Shown here: positions 42,286 through 50,740 of the stretch, piece by piece
How positions within the stretch are numbered: position 1 is the first letter of the stretch
How the letters are laid out: each line of letters starts with the position of its first letter
Position numbers and translations under genes: made by a program
Notes under the pieces: generated by a model
Seen by the model: only the letters and a program-made list of their open reading frames with translations
Databases searched by the model: none
What the model was told of the DNA's origin: nothing
DNA from: CALKYB01 sp964510575
Lineage (GTDB): Bacteria > Bdellovibrionota_C > UBA2361 > SZUA-149 > CALKYB01
Assembly: GCA_964510575.1 (NCBI GenBank)
Contig: CAZECN010000013.1
Location: forward strand, 7,167 to 71,166
DNA length: 64,000 nucleotides
Direction: 5' to 3'

Positions 42286-43557
42286 TTACCCGACTCTAGC
42301 TTCTAAAGTTGTTTCAGAAGTTTGAGAAAGTCTTTTACCGAAATCTTCTAGGACTATTTCTGGTTCAAGAGTTGAGTCTAGAAGCTTCGCTACTTTTAGC
42401 ATTACAAGGTCAACAGTGCGGTCAGGGCAACTTGCGCCAGAGGTAAGAGCGACAGTAATCGGCCTTTTATCCGGAACCCAGTTTTCCGATTCTATTACCT
42501 GTTTCTTTGTAGGTAAAAAGTGCCTGATAGTTTTTACCGAATCTATCTCAGCTTCGTTTTTTACATAATAGGTTGGGATCTTTTCTTCGCAAAGTTCGAA
42601 AAGATGGCTGGTGTTAGAACTATTATAACCGCCAACAACTATCGCTATGTCAGCACCGGATTCAATCAGATTCATAGTAGCTGTTTGGTTTTCACTAGTG
42701 GCGTAGCAAAGTGTGTCTCGAGTGTCAGCAAAGTGCTTAGATATATTGCTTTCACCATGGGCTTTGACCATAGCTTTTCGAATCATTTCTGCAATTTCTC
42801 TAGTTTCTGTAGCGAGCATCGTGGTTTGGTTAACAACGCCGACCTTTTGCAAATGTTTTTCTGGGTCGAAGCCAGCTGACATCCCTTGACCAAGGTGTTC
42901 TCGAAGTTGATCTGAGGAGATCTTGTTTCTAATGAATTGGCAGATAATTTCTGCTTCGGCTTTATCTAAAACAATTATGGTAGGCGAAGTTTCCTTGCTA
43001 TGGGAGAAAGTTGCTCGAGTTTCCTCATGAGTTCTTTTTCCATGAACAATAACTGAGTGGCCTTGTTTACCAAGCTCTCCCGAGCGCTTCCAAACTTTTT
43101 CTACGAAAGGGCAGGTAGTGTCGTAGAAATAGGGGTCAATTCCCTTTTTGTCCAAGGCATCTTGAATTTCAACAGTAGTGCCGAAAGCAGGTACGATTAC
43201 AATGTCTTCTTTACTTAAAGTATCGAAGGGAACAATGGGGGAGCCATCAGTTCTCATCAGAAACTTCACACCTCGCTCCTGTAAATCATTATTTACTTGG
43301 GGATTGTGAATCATTTCACTTAGCAAAAAGATTCTCTTTCCTTGGTTTTCTTCGATTGCGCGGTAGGCGATTTCAATCGCATTCTCAACACCAAAGCAAA
43401 AGCCGAAGTGTCTAGCGATCTTGAATTTTACAGGTCCAAAATCGAGCAAACTCGGAGAAAAATCTTTTTTTCTAGGATCGATCACTCCCCTAGCTTGTTT
43501 GATTTTAGCTATGAGTTGCGAACGATAAAATGGAGGAACGTTGAATTTTCTTGGCAT
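42286..43557 (-). CDS. ispH: 4-hydroxy-3-methylbut-2-enyl diphosphate reductase, long form
   Basis: This 423-residue protein is the last enzyme of the MEP isoprenoid pathway. The three iron-sulfur cysteines are C54 (FGFCFGVENA), C149 (DTTCPFVEKV) and C284 (DTLCYATSENQ), with HNPQVN and a late SGASCPDRTVDLVM block. E. coli-type IspH is about 315 residues. The extra length is a 45-residue N-terminal extension and internal insertions, as in the long plant/cyanobacterial-style forms. Start ATG at 43557; no other gene is coupled. Confidence 0.95.
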   Translation of the reverse strand: MPRKFNVPPFYRSQLIAKIKQARGVIDPRKKDFSPSLLDFGPVKFKIARHFGFCFGVENAIEIAYRAIEENQGKRIFLLSEMIHNPQVNNDLQERGVKFLMRTDGSPIVPFDTLSKEDIVIVPAFGTTVEIQDALDKKGIDPYFYDTTCPFVEKVWKRSGELGKQGHSVIVHGKRTHEETRATFSHSKETSPTIIVLDKAEAEIICQFIRNKISSDQLREHLGQGMSAGFDPEKHLQKVGVVNQTTMLATETREIAEMIRKAMVKAHGESNISKHFADTRDTLCYATSENQTATMNLIESGADIAIVVGGYNSSNTSHLFELCEEKIPTYYVKNEAEIDSVKTIRHFLPTKKQVIESENWVPDKRPITVALTSGASCPDRTVDLVMLKVAKLLDSTLEPEIVLEDFGKRLSQTSETTLEARVG

Positions 43558-43637
43558 CTGTCAGGAGAAGTTGCTCGGCTCACCATTGCTTTTGCGGCCT
43601 TACATTACTTCTCGCAGCCGATTTGAGTAGCAACTAC

Positions 43638-43892
43638 TTAAAAGATATTCCTTCTAAGGGCTACACCACTTGATGATGGGCGAACGTCTTTTAGAGTGTA
43701 GTTCACGTCAGGCGACACAGGCTGGTTACGAATAACCTTCACCAAAGATGGACGATTTTTTCCAGCTTTGCGAGGCCTTACTTTTTCTTCTTCGCGTAGG
43801 CTAAGAGTAACCTGCTTTACAGGTTCGCCAAGAGTTGCTCCGAAGTAAGACTTAACAGGGTTAACTACGTATTTTTTAACTGATGTTTCCAT
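43638..43892 (-). CDS. Small basic hypothetical protein
   Basis: This 84-residue, Lys/Arg-rich protein (EEEKVRPRKAGKNRPSLVKV) has no signal or membrane segment. No family recognised. The ATG at 43892 has GGAG upstream at good spacing, which supports a real gene. It lies upstream of ispH on the same strand, separated by 80 bp that contain a GTTGCTC/GAGTAGCAAC inverted repeat. Confidence 0.5.
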   Translation of the reverse strand: METSVKKYVVNPVKSYFGATLGEPVKQVTLSLREEEKVRPRKAGKNRPSLVKVIRNQPVSPDVNYTLKDVRPSSSGVALRRNIF

Positions 43893-44043
43893 GTTTTTCT
43901 CCGACTAAGTGGACAATTTAAACAACTTGTTACCCAGAACCAGCTCCTAAAGCAGGTTCATCTAGGCGTCTAAAAATTAGTCACCCAGCGCAAAAAAACA
44001 TAATTAACCGGAAAAAAAAGAGGTTAGGAGGCGCATTTTATTC

Positions 44044-44095
44044 CCCCCATTGCTTTCATCACTATACTACTATGAAAACAAATTTTCAATGGGGG
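44044..44095. other. Structured element in the 386-bp gap before the PurL-like gene
   Basis: CCCCCATTG (44044-44052) pairs with CAATGGGGG (44087-44095), and inside this TTTCAT (44054-44059) pairs with ATGAAA (44072-44077). A run of eight T follows at about 44103-44110. The gap 43893-44278 separates divergent genes and shows no ORF. The element could be a leader hairpin or terminator on the + strand. No known purine riboswitch consensus is seen. Confidence 0.45.
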
Positions 44096-44278
44096 TGTTC
44101 ACTTTTTTTTAGTAGGGTGGAAGCCTACTAGTTCGTGTTATGAAAGAACGTTCTAGTTGGTGTCATTAAATGATCGTTACTATAGTGATTATAAGCACTT
44201 AACTGGTTTTATGGTCTTGGCTTAACCTAGTTTCTGTTTAAGTTTTCAAGGAGGTCTTTTTAGGAACGAACAGAAGAG

Positions 44279-46642
44279 GTGCCTGAGGTCTTATGTGTTG
44301 GAGAAGAATTGGCTGCTGAAAGAAAACTAGGAATAGTCGAAAAGCAAACCGCTGTTGAGGTTGGAATGACCGAGCAGCAGTTTGATTTGATGGAAGAAGG
44401 CTTGGGTCGAGCTCCTAACCAAGCTGAATTTGCCATGTTTCTCTCTCTTTGGAGTGAGCAGGTGGCCTCGGGGAGCTCTAGAGAATTAATCAGTGAGTTG
44501 GATGGAGTTCGTCCTGATAATTTCTTACCTGGCATTGGTTTAACTGCCTTTGATGCCGATAACCTGCTGGCAATTTCCTGTTCCGAACGGAATCATTTTA
44601 CGAATATTGCTCCGAAACTTGGTGCAGAGATCACAGTGGGGGCGGTTTTAGATCAAATGATGGAAGTGGGTGGTGAGCCTTTGTTTTTAAGTCACTCGCT
44701 TTGCTTAGGTGATGCCGACAAACTTGCTACCCAAGCTATAGCCAAAGAGACAGTTTCTGGACTCAGTCGGGTTGGAAATATAGCAGGAATTCCCTCCTTT
44801 CCGCTTTCTCTAGAGTTTAGTCAGGATTATGACAGTGGCTTTCTCCTTTCTTCAACTTGTGTAGGCTTGGTGCCCAAAAGCAGCATGACTAATAGTGGAA
44901 AAGCCGAGATAGGTAGTCCTATTGTTTATTTTGGTTTGCCCGTCGGAAGTGATGGCTTAGTTGGTCAAGATGGAGGTCCACCACGACTTCCGGTTGTAGA
45001 TATTTTTTATCAGACGCGCCTTGCTAGAGTAATAAGAACTGGTCGAGAGCAGGGTATCTTCAAAACTTTGTTGCCTGTTGGTGAAGGAGCATTGGCTGCT
45101 AGTTTGGTAATTCTTGCTGCCAGAGTTGGCAGTGGTTTTGATTTGCAGCTGGATAAACTTCCTTCCGAGGATAGTAATTTTCACATCGTGGACCTTTTAA
45201 TGTCCAAAACACCTCATCGTTTTCTTGCTGCTATTGATAAAGACAGACATCGGGAAGCCAATGATTTGTTTGCCAATGCAGGTTTTAAGCTTGAAACAGT
45301 TGGTAAGGTAGAGGATTCCGACGACGTTAGCTTGATATGGCATCATAAGGAGGTAGCTCAACTCCCATACTCGTTTGCTTTAGGTAAATCTCTATACCGA
45401 CAGTATGGGTTAATTGACTCTCCTCCGATGTTAAAGCGACGAGCCGAGGTTAAAGGTCGGGGTAAAAAGAAGAACAGGGTTATGGAAGCCTCGGAATTCG
45501 ATTCTCTTCGCGAGCAAGTAGGTTCTGATTCCTCTAATCAAGCTCAGGAAGAAATTCCTAAAAAGCCCTCTCATACTTCGGATCTTTGGGTTGATATGCT
45601 TGCTGATCCTAACTTAGTTTCTCGTAGTGCCGTGAATCGGCATTTTGATTTTTTTGGTTCAGGGCTAACTATTAGCAATGATTGTATTGATGCCCCTATA
45701 GTTGGAAGTGGGCTCGGTGATTCCCTTGCCTTTTCTACTGTGTCTTTGTCTCAATATGTAAAAAAGGAACCTTGGCTGGCATCTGCTCATGCTTTGGCGG
45801 CTGGTTTGAGAAATATATCTTCGGTGGGTGCAGAAGGTTTTGCGGTCTCTTCCAATTTTAGCATCAGCAATCCAGGTAGCTTCAAGGACATCTCTGAGCT
45901 TTCAGATTTAATTAGAGGTGTCAGGGATGTGTGTTCTCAATGGGGATTGAAGATGATGGCTGACAGGGTCAGTCTGTATAACGGAAACGTTAGCTCACCC
46001 ATAACCTCTAATGCCGCGATAACTGTTGTAGGTAGGATGCCTGGTGCCAAAGTATCTGTTGGGGCTGGCTTTAAGGATTCTGGAGATAGATTATTATTGG
46101 TCGGAAATACCTTAGGGCAGTTGGGTTGTTCCGACTATTTTACCTACTACCACCGAGCTAGCATTGGTTTGCCGCCGGATATTGATCTCGACTCTGAGCT
46201 GGCAAGTTGCAAGTTGGTCTCATCCCTTGTTCGGGAAGGTGTTCTTAAGTCAGCTCATGATATTGGCCGCGGAGGCTTGGCTTTGGCAATGACCGAGAGT
46301 TGTGTTGTAGGATCTCGAGCAATAGGGGCGAAGCTCCAACTTGACCTTGCTGAAGATGACTTTGAAGCTAATGGTTTAGTTCGGGAAGGAGTCTTGAGAG
46401 ATGATTACTTTTTGTTCAGTGAGAGCCCTGGACGATTTTTGTTGTCATGCTCCGAAAAAGATTACGATGCTGTGGTGGCAAAAGTCTCGTCTGTGGGGAT
46501 CCCAATTGAAGGAGTGGGGGTAATAGGTGGCAAAAACATTGAGATTGATGGCCTTGGGCCTGAAAAGTTGTCAATCCCGGTCAAAACTCTTTATAAGGTA
46601 TGGTCTAAGGGCTTGAGCCAATTTCTAGGGGACTATCTATAG
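44279..46642 (+). CDS. PurL-like protein (FGAM synthase II family) with eroded active-site motifs
   Basis: This 787-residue protein has the two AIRS-type repeats of bacterial PurL. Family blocks survive in the second half (DPNLVSRSAVNRHFD, VSLYNGN, SAHDIGRGGLALAMTESC, LFSESPGRFLLS). In the first half, SEHCSYKS has become SEQVASGS, ESHNHPS has become SERNHFTN, TGRDGIHGA has become VGSDGLVGQD, and the IQDMGAAGLTSS block is lost. Normal PurL makes FGAM in purine synthesis. Here the activity is doubtful. No purQ, purS or other pur gene is adjacent. The start is probably GTG 44279; an AAGGAGG at 44248-44254 is 24 nt away, too far. Confidence 0.75.
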   Translation: MPEVLCVGEELAAERKLGIVEKQTAVEVGMTEQQFDLMEEGLGRAPNQAEFAMFLSLWSEQVASGSSRELISELDGVRPDNFLPGIGLTAFDADNLLAISCSERNHFTNIAPKLGAEITVGAVLDQMMEVGGEPLFLSHSLCLGDADKLATQAIAKETVSGLSRVGNIAGIPSFPLSLEFSQDYDSGFLLSSTCVGLVPKSSMTNSGKAEIGSPIVYFGLPVGSDGLVGQDGGPPRLPVVDIFYQTRLARVIRTGREQGIFKTLLPVGEGALAASLVILAARVGSGFDLQLDKLPSEDSNFHIVDLLMSKTPHRFLAAIDKDRHREANDLFANAGFKLETVGKVEDSDDVSLIWHHKEVAQLPYSFALGKSLYRQYGLIDSPPMLKRRAEVKGRGKKKNRVMEASEFDSLREQVGSDSSNQAQEEIPKKPSHTSDLWVDMLADPNLVSRSAVNRHFDFFGSGLTISNDCIDAPIVGSGLGDSLAFSTVSLSQYVKKEPWLASAHALAAGLRNISSVGAEGFAVSSNFSISNPGSFKDISELSDLIRGVRDVCSQWGLKMMADRVSLYNGNVSSPITSNAAITVVGRMPGAKVSVGAGFKDSGDRLLLVGNTLGQLGCSDYFTYYHRASIGLPPDIDLDSELASCKLVSSLVREGVLKSAHDIGRGGLALAMTESCVVGSRAIGAKLQLDLAEDDFEANGLVREGVLRDDYFLFSESPGRFLLSCSEKDYDAVVAKVSSVGIPIEGVGVIGGKNIEIDGLGPEKLSIPVKTLYKVWSKGLSQFLGDYL

Positions 46643-46679
46643 TTATAGTCTCTCATCTTTTATTTTTATAGGATTGTGA

Positions 46680-47297
46680 ATGTTCAAAGATATTAAAAAA
46701 CTTTCCGTTATGGTGTTTTGCCTACTTTTGGCTTCCACCTCGGTAGTTGCGCAAGCAGATAGTGTGAAAAGTAACGACAAAAAAGGAGAAAATTTGATGA
46801 TTACTATTGAGACCAGCAAAGGAGTGATCAAAGCAGAGTTGTTTGGTGACAAGGTTCCAGTAACGGTAGCTAACTTTGTTAACCTAGCGAAGCGGGGTTA
46901 CTATGATGGTCTAAAGTTTCACCGAGTGATTGGAGATTTTATGATTCAAGGTGGTGACCCTACAGGCACAGGTAGAGGTGGCCCAGGTTATAAATTTGAA
47001 GATGAGTTTGACTCATCTCTAAAGCACGATACTCCTGGTGTTTTTTCTATGGCGAATGCTGGCCCAAATACAAACGGAAGCCAGTTTTTTATAACTCATG
47101 TTCCAACACCCCATCTTGACCAGAGACATTCTGTTTTTGGAAAAGTTGTTGAAGGGCAAGATGTTGTTAACGCCATCGCTCAAGGCGACGTGATGACTAA
47201 GATCACAATTGAAGGTGAGACAGATAAAGTTCTAGAGGCCCAGAAGGATAAAGTCTCAGAATGGAATAAGGTCTTGGACGAGAAGTTCCCAAAGTAA
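46680..47297 (+). CDS. Cyclophilin-type peptidyl-prolyl isomerase, exported form with an internal start
   Basis: This 205-residue protein has a signal peptide (residues about 5-28) and a full cyclophilin domain: FHRVIGDFMIQGGDPTGTG, NTNGSQFFIT, HLDQRHSVFGKV. It speeds proline isomerisation during folding. The exported start is ATG 46680. A second ATG at 46797 with GGAG 8 nt upstream would give a 166-residue cytosolic protein, the usual PpiB length. C-terminal residues after the domain are charged (EAQKDKVSEWNKV). Confidence 0.93.
   Translation: MFKDIKKLSVMVFCLLLASTSVVAQADSVKSNDKKGENLMITIETSKGVIKAELFGDKVPVTVANFVNLAKRGYYDGLKFHRVIGDFMIQGGDPTGTGRGGPGYKFEDEFDSSLKHDTPGVFSMANAGPNTNGSQFFITHVPTPHLDQRHSVFGKVVEGQDVVNAIAQGDVMTKITIEGETDKVLEAQKDKVSEWNKVLDEKFPK
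46785..46799 (+). promoter_or_regulatory. Internal ribosome binding site in the cyclophilin gene
   Basis: GGAG at 46785-46788 (context AAAAGGAG) lies 8 nt before an in-frame ATG at 46797-46799. The site precedes the codon where the cyclophilin domain starts (MITIETSKG), after the signal peptide and spacer. Confidence 0.5.
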
Positions 47298-47303
47298 GAC
47301 TCA

Positions 47304-47321
47304 TAGCCTATTTCTAGGCTA
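47304..47321. other. Palindrome between convergent genes
   Basis: TAGCCTA (47304-47310) and TAGGCTA (47315-47321) form a perfect 7-bp stem with loop TTTC, between the cyclophilin gene and the minus-strand ORF. A second palindrome (AGCTT-TAGC-AAGCT) overlaps its end. No T-tract. Confidence 0.3.
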
Positions 47322-47324
47322 GCT

Positions 47325-47543
47325 TTAGCAAGCTGGGTGTTGGAGATGTTGTCCGGCACCTAGCTTGTTCACTAGATTTACTAGTTCGTCCTTTTGGGGA
47401 TCATTCTCCCCCAGGCATTGTTCATTTTCAGCTAAGCTGAGGTTGCTTTCACCTTTGGCTTCTAACATAAGGCTATCCAGACCAACTGGAAGGGTTAATA
47501 AGAAAACCATTAGCCACGGCGTAATTTTCAGTATTATGTTCAT
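47325..47543 (-). CDS. Small secreted hypothetical protein
   Basis: This 72-residue frame begins with a signal-like segment (MNIILKITPWLMVFLLTLPV) followed by a polar tail with Cys residues (ENEQCLGEND and the final HPAC). No family recognised and no clear ribosome binding site. It converges with the cyclophilin gene. The signal sequence is the main support. Confidence 0.4.
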   Translation of the reverse strand: MNIILKITPWLMVFLLTLPVGLDSLMLEAKGESNLSLAENEQCLGENDPQKDELVNLVNKLGAGQHLQHPAC

Positions 47544-47578
47544 GTGGATAAGGACGAACTCTTTCGTCTAAACTTGCT

Positions 47579-48037
47579 ATGGAACAAGAAAATTTTTCGA
47601 AAAATATTAGAGGAGACCTCTGGCTGCTAACAATACTAGTATTGTTGTCTGGCGGCTTTTATTTTCTCCGCAATTACTCTCCTTTATTTGAAAGGAGTGT
47701 TGAGGCAATTTTGGCTGACTCAGTTCAGGTAGGGCCAGAAACTTTGGCTGGTCTGAAAAGCTTATCAGCCAATTTTGATTTCAAGGGCCAGGTTCCCCTC
47801 TACATGATCTCCAGTAAAATATGTCACTATTGTGATATTGCTCGTGCTGACATTCAGAAAGCGGGTTGGAAGGTACATGAGGTTTATGTTGAGAGTGGCC
47901 AGGAGGCTGCACGCTTATATAGAAAAATCTCTCAACTTTCTGGTACCCTGGGGACACCACAGTTGATAGCTGGGGATAGACTTTTTGTCGGTTACCAGAG
48001 GGAACAGATATTAGCCGTGCCTGGTTTTAGTCTTTGA
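47579..48037 (+). CDS. Membrane-anchored thioredoxin/glutaredoxin-fold protein
   Basis: This 152-residue protein has one N-terminal membrane helix (about 13-30), then a short redox domain: VPLYMISSKICHYCDIARADI with a C-x-x-C, the usual beta-alpha spacing, and the cis-Pro region LGTPQLIAGDRLFVGY. That order is glutaredoxin-like, with the domain probably in the periplasm. It may reduce or transfer disulfides. The substrate is unknown. It converges with gltX. Confidence 0.7.
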   Translation: MEQENFSKNIRGDLWLLTILVLLSGGFYFLRNYSPLFERSVEAILADSVQVGPETLAGLKSLSANFDFKGQVPLYMISSKICHYCDIARADIQKAGWKVHEVYVESGQEAARLYRKISQLSGTLGTPQLIAGDRLFVGYQREQILAVPGFSL

Positions 48038-48050
48038 GACTTTTCGACAG

Positions 48051-49463
48051 CTAAAAACTTTTGAGAGCTGCTTCAATTCTCCGACCCGATTCATCCTGCC
48101 CAAGTAAACAGCAAAGCTCTGGTATTCCCAAGCCGGCAGGTGATCCGGTTAAAGCAAAACGGACTGGTTTTCCAAGTTTGCCAAAGCCAATGGAGTGTTT
48201 CTCTAAAATACTTGAGAAGCATTCCTCTATTGAAGTTTTCTCGAAAGACTCTAGACTCTCAAGGTCACCTCGAAAATCTGAAAGAGCAGGTTTGATGTCA
48301 GCTTTAAAAATTTTGGCTGCGCTTTCAAAGTCAGGTTTGTTGTCGAAAATGAACAAAGCTCCATCGACGAGCTCCACAAGAGTTTTACTTCGCTCTTTAG
48401 CCAAGTCCAGGAATGTAAGCAGCTGTTCTTTTTCATTTCCAGAGATCTCTCTACTAACTCTCTCCTCTAAGAATGACCCTATTTCTGCTGCTAGCTGCTT
48501 TGAGGAACTTTTTTTAATATGTTCTGAGTTGACCCATTTGAGTTTATCGAAATCAAAGACTGAGTCACTTTTTCCCACTTTGTCTAAAGAGAACAGTTTT
48601 TCGAGTTCTTGTTGACTGAAGATTTCTTGATCTCCATGACTCCATCCAAGACGTGCTAGGTAGTTGATAAAAGCATCTCTTAGGTAGCCTTCTTTCTTAT
48701 ACTCAAAAACCGACGTGGCTCCGTGACGTTTAGATAGTTTCTTTTTATCCGCGCCAAGGATCATTGGGACGTGAGCGAATACGGGTAAATTAGCTTCGAG
48801 CGCTTCGTAAACTAAAAGTTGCTTAGGAGTATTTGAGATATGGTCCATGCCTCTTATCACATGGGAGATTTTCATCTCGATATCATCAACTACTACAGTG
48901 AAGTTATAAGTAGGGGTTCCATTACTTCTGAAGATAATAAAGTCATCAATCTCTGAGTTCGGTGTATTAACCTCTCCCACAATTTGATCTTTAAAAGTTG
49001 TACTACCTTGCTCTGGGCTTTTAATTCTAATTACAAAAGGAGTGGAGTCACTTCCGGTCGGTAGGGCTTCGCCAATGTTGGACCTGCCTCTGCCGTCGTA
49101 CATTGGCTTGTCACCTCTGGCCCGAGCCTCTTCTCTCATTTTCTCTATTTCTTCAGCCGTGCAGTAACAAGGGTAAGCCTTGCCCTCTTTTAGTAATTTC
49201 AAAGCGGCTTGGGAGTAAACGTCCAGACGCTTAGACTGAAATATGGGATCCTGCTCTGGCTTTAGACCCAGCCAGTTCATTCCGCTCAAAATTGTTTCAA
49301 CAGCTTCTTCGGTTGAGCGTTCTCGGTCGGTATCTTCAACTCTTAGAAGAAATTCACCACCTTGGCTTTTAGCAAACAACCAGTTGAATAGAGCAGTTCT
49401 GGCTCCACCTATGTGTAAATCTCCGGTTGGACTGGGTGCAAATCTTGTTCTTATTGAGGTCAT
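48051..49463 (-). CDS. gltX: Glutamyl-tRNA synthetase
   Basis: This 470-residue class-I aminoacyl-tRNA synthetase has the HIGH-type motif PTGDLHIGGARTALFNW at the N-terminus and KKLSKRHGA (KMSKS-type). Also visible are LRVEDTDRERSTEE, YPCYCTAEEIE and VIRGMDHISNTPKQ. Full length. It loads glutamate on tRNA-Glu, which also feeds heme synthesis by the C5 route. Start ATG 49463. Confidence 0.97.
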   Translation of the reverse strand: MTSIRTRFAPSPTGDLHIGGARTALFNWLFAKSQGGEFLLRVEDTDRERSTEEAVETILSGMNWLGLKPEQDPIFQSKRLDVYSQAALKLLKEGKAYPCYCTAEEIEKMREEARARGDKPMYDGRGRSNIGEALPTGSDSTPFVIRIKSPEQGSTTFKDQIVGEVNTPNSEIDDFIIFRSNGTPTYNFTVVVDDIEMKISHVIRGMDHISNTPKQLLVYEALEANLPVFAHVPMILGADKKKLSKRHGATSVFEYKKEGYLRDAFINYLARLGWSHGDQEIFSQQELEKLFSLDKVGKSDSVFDFDKLKWVNSEHIKKSSSKQLAAEIGSFLEERVSREISGNEKEQLLTFLDLAKERSKTLVELVDGALFIFDNKPDFESAAKIFKADIKPALSDFRGDLESLESFEKTSIEECFSSILEKHSIGFGKLGKPVRFALTGSPAGLGIPELCCLLGQDESGRRIEAALKSF

Positions 49464-49516
49464 TTATCTCTAGTATTTAAGTGGGGAATTTAAAATTTCG
49501 ACCCTAAAATTAAGGT

Positions 49517-49546
49517 TTGACTGAAAAAAATCCCTGTTGCTATAAC
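49517..49546 (+). promoter_or_regulatory. Probable promoter of minCDE
   Basis: TTGACT (49517-49522) and TGCTATAAC (extended -10, hexamer 49541-49546) with an 18-bp spacer. It leaves a leader of about 255 nt before minC. The 347-bp gap 49464-49810 shows no ORF; its middle (49615-49690) is GC-richer than its flanks. Confidence 0.5.
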
Positions 49547-49810
49547 TAACTTGAAGTAACTTTGGGTTTCCGTGAGCTGAGCTCTCCCTGTGCTGATTTT
49601 CTTGGTTTAAAGCTGCGTTTTCAACGACGACCGCCGCTTACCTGTCAATTTAGTGCTACAGGGCGATCGCTGCTGGTGGAAGCTCGAACTGTTCTATTGC
49701 ATGGCTTGATTGTCAAGCAAATTGGATGGGTTTAAAGGGGCTGGGTAGCCTCATTTATTGTTCCAAGGCCTCTTGAGCGCTTTGGAGAGTTTGATTTTCC
49801 GGGGATTGGT

Positions 49811-50692
49811 GTGAGTGATTTTACAGAAGAAGATTTGCAAAGTGGTGAGGAGCTCTCCAGTTCTAGGATAGTTAGTGCTCGAGGCACTGAAGAAGGGTTA
49901 ATTCTTCGTATTGACGGGCGGGCAGACTGGCACGAAATTCAGCGTGACGTTAAAGCTTTTCTAAGTCCAAAAAAGAAATTTTTTGAAGGTGGCAATGTAG
50001 CCATAGAGTGGTTGGATAGACTACCGACCAAAGAGCAGAGCAGCGAACTAGAAGAGGTCCTGTCCTCGGAATATGGGATTGCTGTTACAGCAAGGAAGAA
50101 ACCTGAGGTTAAGAACAAGCGGGCTTCGGTTCGTAAAAAGAGTTCTGGCGCTGTTACAGTTTCTCTTCTCGATGGTGGAGTCGCTGACAAAGCAGAGAGC
50201 AAGGATGGCTCTGAAGCTGAAATGTCTCCAGAAGAGCTACTTGAACTGGCTGGTGTTACCGGAGGATTGCCTGAGGATGGTTACTTGGAAAGGATGGAAA
50301 AAATTTTAGGTGAAGACGTTCTTTACGAAGACGATGCCAACACCAAAACTGTTTTTGGTACGGTTCGATCGGGGCAGCGGGTTGAAACTCCTTTTTCGTT
50401 GATCGTCGTTGGTGATGTTAACCCCGGAGCGGATCTCGTAGCTGGTGGCGATATCTTTGTAATCGGCGCTCTCCGAGGAACAGCTCATGCAGCTGCCTAT
50501 GATGAAGATGCCACGGGGCGGGTAATCATAGCGCTTCAAATGCGCCCAATTCAGTTGCGAATTGGTTCCGTTATTTCTCGCGGTAGCGATGATGAAGTGG
50601 GTAATGCGGAAATTGCTAGAATTGAAGACAGGCGGATTATAGTTGAGTCTTATAATTCTAGGATGAATTTTGCGAGAAGATTAAGAGCTTAG
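49811..50692 (+). CDS. minC: Septum site-determining protein MinC
   Basis: This 293-residue protein has an N-terminal FtsZ-antagonist domain (GLILRIDGRADWHEIQRDV), a linker of about 75 residues that is longer than usual and Lys/Glu-rich, and the C-terminal beta-helix that binds MinD: GTVRSGQRVETPFSLIVVGDVNPGADLVAGGDIFVIGALRGTAHA is covered by repeats from about residue 180 to 240. It blocks Z-rings away from midcell. Start GTG 49811. It is followed by minD and minE in one operon. Confidence 0.95.
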   Translation: MSDFTEEDLQSGEELSSSRIVSARGTEEGLILRIDGRADWHEIQRDVKAFLSPKKKFFEGGNVAIEWLDRLPTKEQSSELEEVLSSEYGIAVTARKKPEVKNKRASVRKKSSGAVTVSLLDGGVADKAESKDGSEAEMSPEELLELAGVTGGLPEDGYLERMEKILGEDVLYEDDANTKTVFGTVRSGQRVETPFSLIVVGDVNPGADLVAGGDIFVIGALRGTAHAAAYDEDATGRVIIALQMRPIQLRIGSVISRGSDDEVGNAEIARIEDRRIIVESYNSRMNFARRLRA

Positions 50693-50740
50693 AGAATTTG
50701 AGTTTTGGTTGTTAGGATATTGGAAATTTAAGAGGGAATT

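Noticed and set aside
43893..44278. Purine riboswitch before the PurL-like gene
   Set aside because: The conserved loop sequences of the purine riboswitch are absent.
48061..48615. Plus-strand ORF of 184 codons
   Set aside because: Antisense to gltX, Ser-rich low-complexity translation, no ribosome binding site.
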